Translations under genes and position numbers: made by a program | DNA from: Candidatus Anstonellales archaeon | Lineage (GTDB): Archaea; Micrarchaeota; Micrarchaeia; Anstonellales; CG1-02-47-40 | DNA: 32,313 nucleotides | Reading direction: 5' to 3' | Assembly: GCA_038869735.1 (NCBI GenBank) | Contig: JAWCQO010000009.1 | Location: 1-32,313, forward strand | The notes under the pieces: generated by a model | Databases searched by the model: none | What the model was told of the DNA's origin: nothing | What the model saw: only the letters and a program-made list of their open reading frames with translations | Shown: positions 31,121 through 32,313 of the stretch, piece after piece | Layout of the letters: each line of letters starts with the position of its first letter | How positions within the stretch are numbered: position 1 is the stretch's first letter

Positions 31121-31948
31121 CTATTTCAACTCCTTCATAAAGCTTTGGAGTTTTCTTATTTTTGCGGCCATTTCTCGAAATTGTGAAGGCGTAAGAGCCT
31201 GCTCTTTGTCTGAAAGAGCTTCTTGGGGGTTTCTATGAACCTCAACAATTATTCCGTCTGCTCCGCATGCTACAGATGCTAGAGACATTGGTGGGATGAG
31301 TTCTGGCCTGCCGGTTCCATGACTTGGGTCTGTTATGACTGGCAAATGAGTGAGCAAACGAACGCAGGGTACTGAGCTTAAATCCAAGGTGTTCCTTGTA
31401 TAGGTTTCAAAGGTGCGGATTCCCCGCTCACATAATATTACATCTGGATTGCCTTCTTTTAAGATATACTCTGCGCAGTTAATCCACTCCTCAATTGTTG
31501 AGTGCATGCCTCTCTTGAGAAGGATAGGCTTCTCTGTCTTTCCAACTTCTTTAAGCAGAGAAAAATTTTGCATGTTTCTTGCTCCTATCTGAAGTACATC
31601 GGCGTACTCAGAAACCCAAGAAACGTCGCGTGGATCCAGTACCTCGGTAACTATTGGGAGGCCGGTTACCTCCTTTGCTTTCTCCAAAAGTTTTAAGCCC
31701 TTTAGTCCAAGTCCCTGGAATGCATAAGGAGATGTTCGCGGTTTGAATGCGCCACCGCGAAGCATATCTGCTCCTGCTTCCTTTACTGCAATCGCTGTTT
31801 CAATTATCTGCTCCTCGCTCTCAACGCTACAAGGACCTGCAATTATGGTAAATCCCTCCCCTACTCTAACATTTTCTACCTTAACAATGGTCTTTTCGCT
31901 TCCGTTTCGCACCGCAAGCTTTATGTTTTTTACAGCTTCCATCTGCAT
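31121..31948 (-). CDS. aroF: 3-deoxy-7-phosphoheptulonate (DAHP) synthase, AroA-I beta/KDO8PS-like type
   Basis: 275 residues from ATG 31948. A TTG at 31954 and an ATG at 31942 are alternatives. The TATA-like box at 31967-31977 favours 31948. Motifs are [84 protein letters not shown] and the C-terminal [11 protein letters not shown]. It condenses PEP and erythrose-4-phosphate, the entry step of the shikimate pathway. The N-terminal extension is only about 30 residues, so no separate ferredoxin-like regulatory domain or fused chorismate mutase is present. Allosteric control must come from elsewhere, for example the ACT domain of PheA. It is the first gene of the operon. Confidence 0.95.
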   Translation of the reverse strand: MQMEAVKNIKLAVRNGSEKTIVKVENVRVGEGFTIIAGPCSVESEEQIIETAIAVKEAGADMLRGGAFKPRTSPYAFQGLGLKGLKLLEKAKEVTGLPIVTEVLDPRDVSWVSEYADVLQIGARNMQNFSLLKEVGKTEKPILLKRGMHSTIEEWINCAEYILKEGNPDVILCERGIRTFETYTRNTLDLSSVPCVRLLTHLPVITDPSHGTGRPELIPPMSLASVACGADGIIVEVHRNPQEALSDKEQALTPSQFREMAAKIRKLQSFMKELK

Positions 31949-31964
31949 CCCCAATTTTGATATT

Positions 31965-31979
31965 TGTTACTATAACTCA
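31965..31979 (-). promoter_or_regulatory. Promoter of the aromatic operon
   Basis: On the minus strand TGAGTTATAGTAACA holds a TATA-like core centred about 24 nt before ATG 31948. Transcription would start at or near the start codon. No leader peptide or attenuator hairpin is seen between it and the first gene. Confidence 0.5.
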
Positions 31980-32266
31980 TGTTTAACATCACCGGCACAA
32001 AGGACCAAGAAAAAGAAAAATTAAAAACCAAAAAAACTCAGAACCTGTGCCGACTCAAAACCAAAAGCCAAAGCTAAAGAAAGAGAAAAGAAAGAGTGTT
32101 GTGTTGATTTTTTGGTTTTGTAACATTTTTAGACAACCTATTTTTTTGTGTCTAAACCCATTTATAAACTTTCGCTCAAGCCTCCTGCCTGTTTCTTTTC
32201 TACTACTCGGCAAGTGTGTTTACTTAAAAGAAATCAAAAGTTCAAAAATAGAGTAAGGAAGAAGGT
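31980..32266. other. Right-edge intergenic region
   Basis: A-rich sequence without a convincing gene. A plus-strand frame at 32047-32256 is lysine-rich then random and is not called. At 32161-32169 tttataaac is a good TATA box for rightward transcription starting near 32190. A second AT-rich box, acttaaaag, is at 32222-32230. Either could serve the G/C-rich element that starts at about 32269. Confidence 0.5.
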
Positions 32267-32268
32267 TT

Positions 32269-32313
32269 GGTGGCAGCGGGGGGGGAGCGGACATGAGCCG
32301 GGTCCCGCCGTGA
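32269..32313 (+). ncRNA. G/C-rich edge, possible 5' part of a structured RNA (SRP RNA candidate), truncated
   Basis: The last 45 bases are far richer in G and C than the rest of the window, including a run of nine or more G. GCGGG at 32275-32279 can pair with CCCGC at 32304-32308. In AT-rich archaea, G/C islands outside genes usually mark stable RNAs. The end ...CCCGCCGTGA resembles the strand that leads into the conserved SRP Alu/S-domain junction of small SRP RNAs ('GTGAACC..GTCAGG'), but the window stops there. A tRNA, RNase P RNA or 5S rRNA beginning is not excluded. Confidence 0.3.

Noticed and set aside
23633-31954. Aromatic operon as a mobile island
   Set aside because: No integrase, transposase, flanking repeat or tRNA is visible at either end; transfer remains an inference from enzyme types only.
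32047-32256. Plus-strand ORF of 69 codons at the right edge
   Set aside because: Lysine-rich beginning from A-rich DNA, then unpatterned hydrophobic text crossing a TATA box; no ribosome-binding site.

Overview
The window reads as chromosomal DNA from an archaeon. Markers are RNA polymerase subunit K, ribosomal protein S8e, the archaeal/plant-type D-aminoacyl-tRNA deacylase DtdA, an archaeal beta-CASP RNase, an AK6/Fap7-type adenylate kinase, a class III (pilin-type) signal peptide with a TadA/TadB/TadC assembly machine, and TATA-like boxes placed about 25-30 nt before several start codons. Genes are compact and often overlap. Together with several unassignable small proteins this suggests a small-genome (DPANN-like) archaeon, but that placement is inference. 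No mobile element, CRISPR array, rRNA or complete tRNA was seen.

Layout. (1) 1-5920 is a surface/export block on the minus strand: a PadR-like regulator is divergent from a LolD/MacB-type ABC ATPase, which is followed by a membrane-anchored protein of four beta-sandwich repeats and then a very large parallel beta-helix (NosD-like) surface protein. The last gene runs off the left edge and contains near-identical modules 1773 bp apart. (2) 6130-9768 holds housekeeping and orphan genes: AK6-type kinase, an unknown 100-residue protein, rpoK, an RNase J-like enzyme and a catalytically degenerate transglutaminase-like protein. (3) 9815-14933 is a five-gene type IV pilus (Tad-like) operon that ends in a lytic-transglycosylase-like protein. 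It is followed upstream by a divergent pair (15016-18081) of a winged-helix/coiled-coil protein and a protein with four copies of a 50-residue repeat. (4) 18204-23557 is mixed: S8e, DtdA, a CorA-like protein with an altered signature motif, an E1-like ThiF protein with a small TBP-like partner, a DUF192 lipoprotein, a PfkB kinase, a dCTP-deaminase-like protein and an OB-fold protein. (5) 23633-31948 is one minus-strand operon that encodes the complete route from PEP plus erythrose-4-phosphate to chorismate and on to phenylpyruvate, with a terminal aminotransferase. (6) The right edge is intergenic and ends in a G/C-rich stretch that may be the start of a structured RNA.

The most notable points are these. 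The aromatic operon has its genes in the order of the biochemical steps. It uses bacterial-type enzymes (AroB, a P-loop shikimate kinase, and that kinase fused to AroE) where many archaea use other enzymes. The beta-helix gene shows recent internal DNA homogenisation and a duplicated 5' end. The ABC ATPase/surface-protein unit lacks a visible permease. The pilus operon carries a lysozyme-fold-like protein, although pseudomurein or peptidoglycan is not expected in most archaea. Three divergent gene pairs each appear to share one central TATA-like element positioned for leaderless transcripts in both directions.
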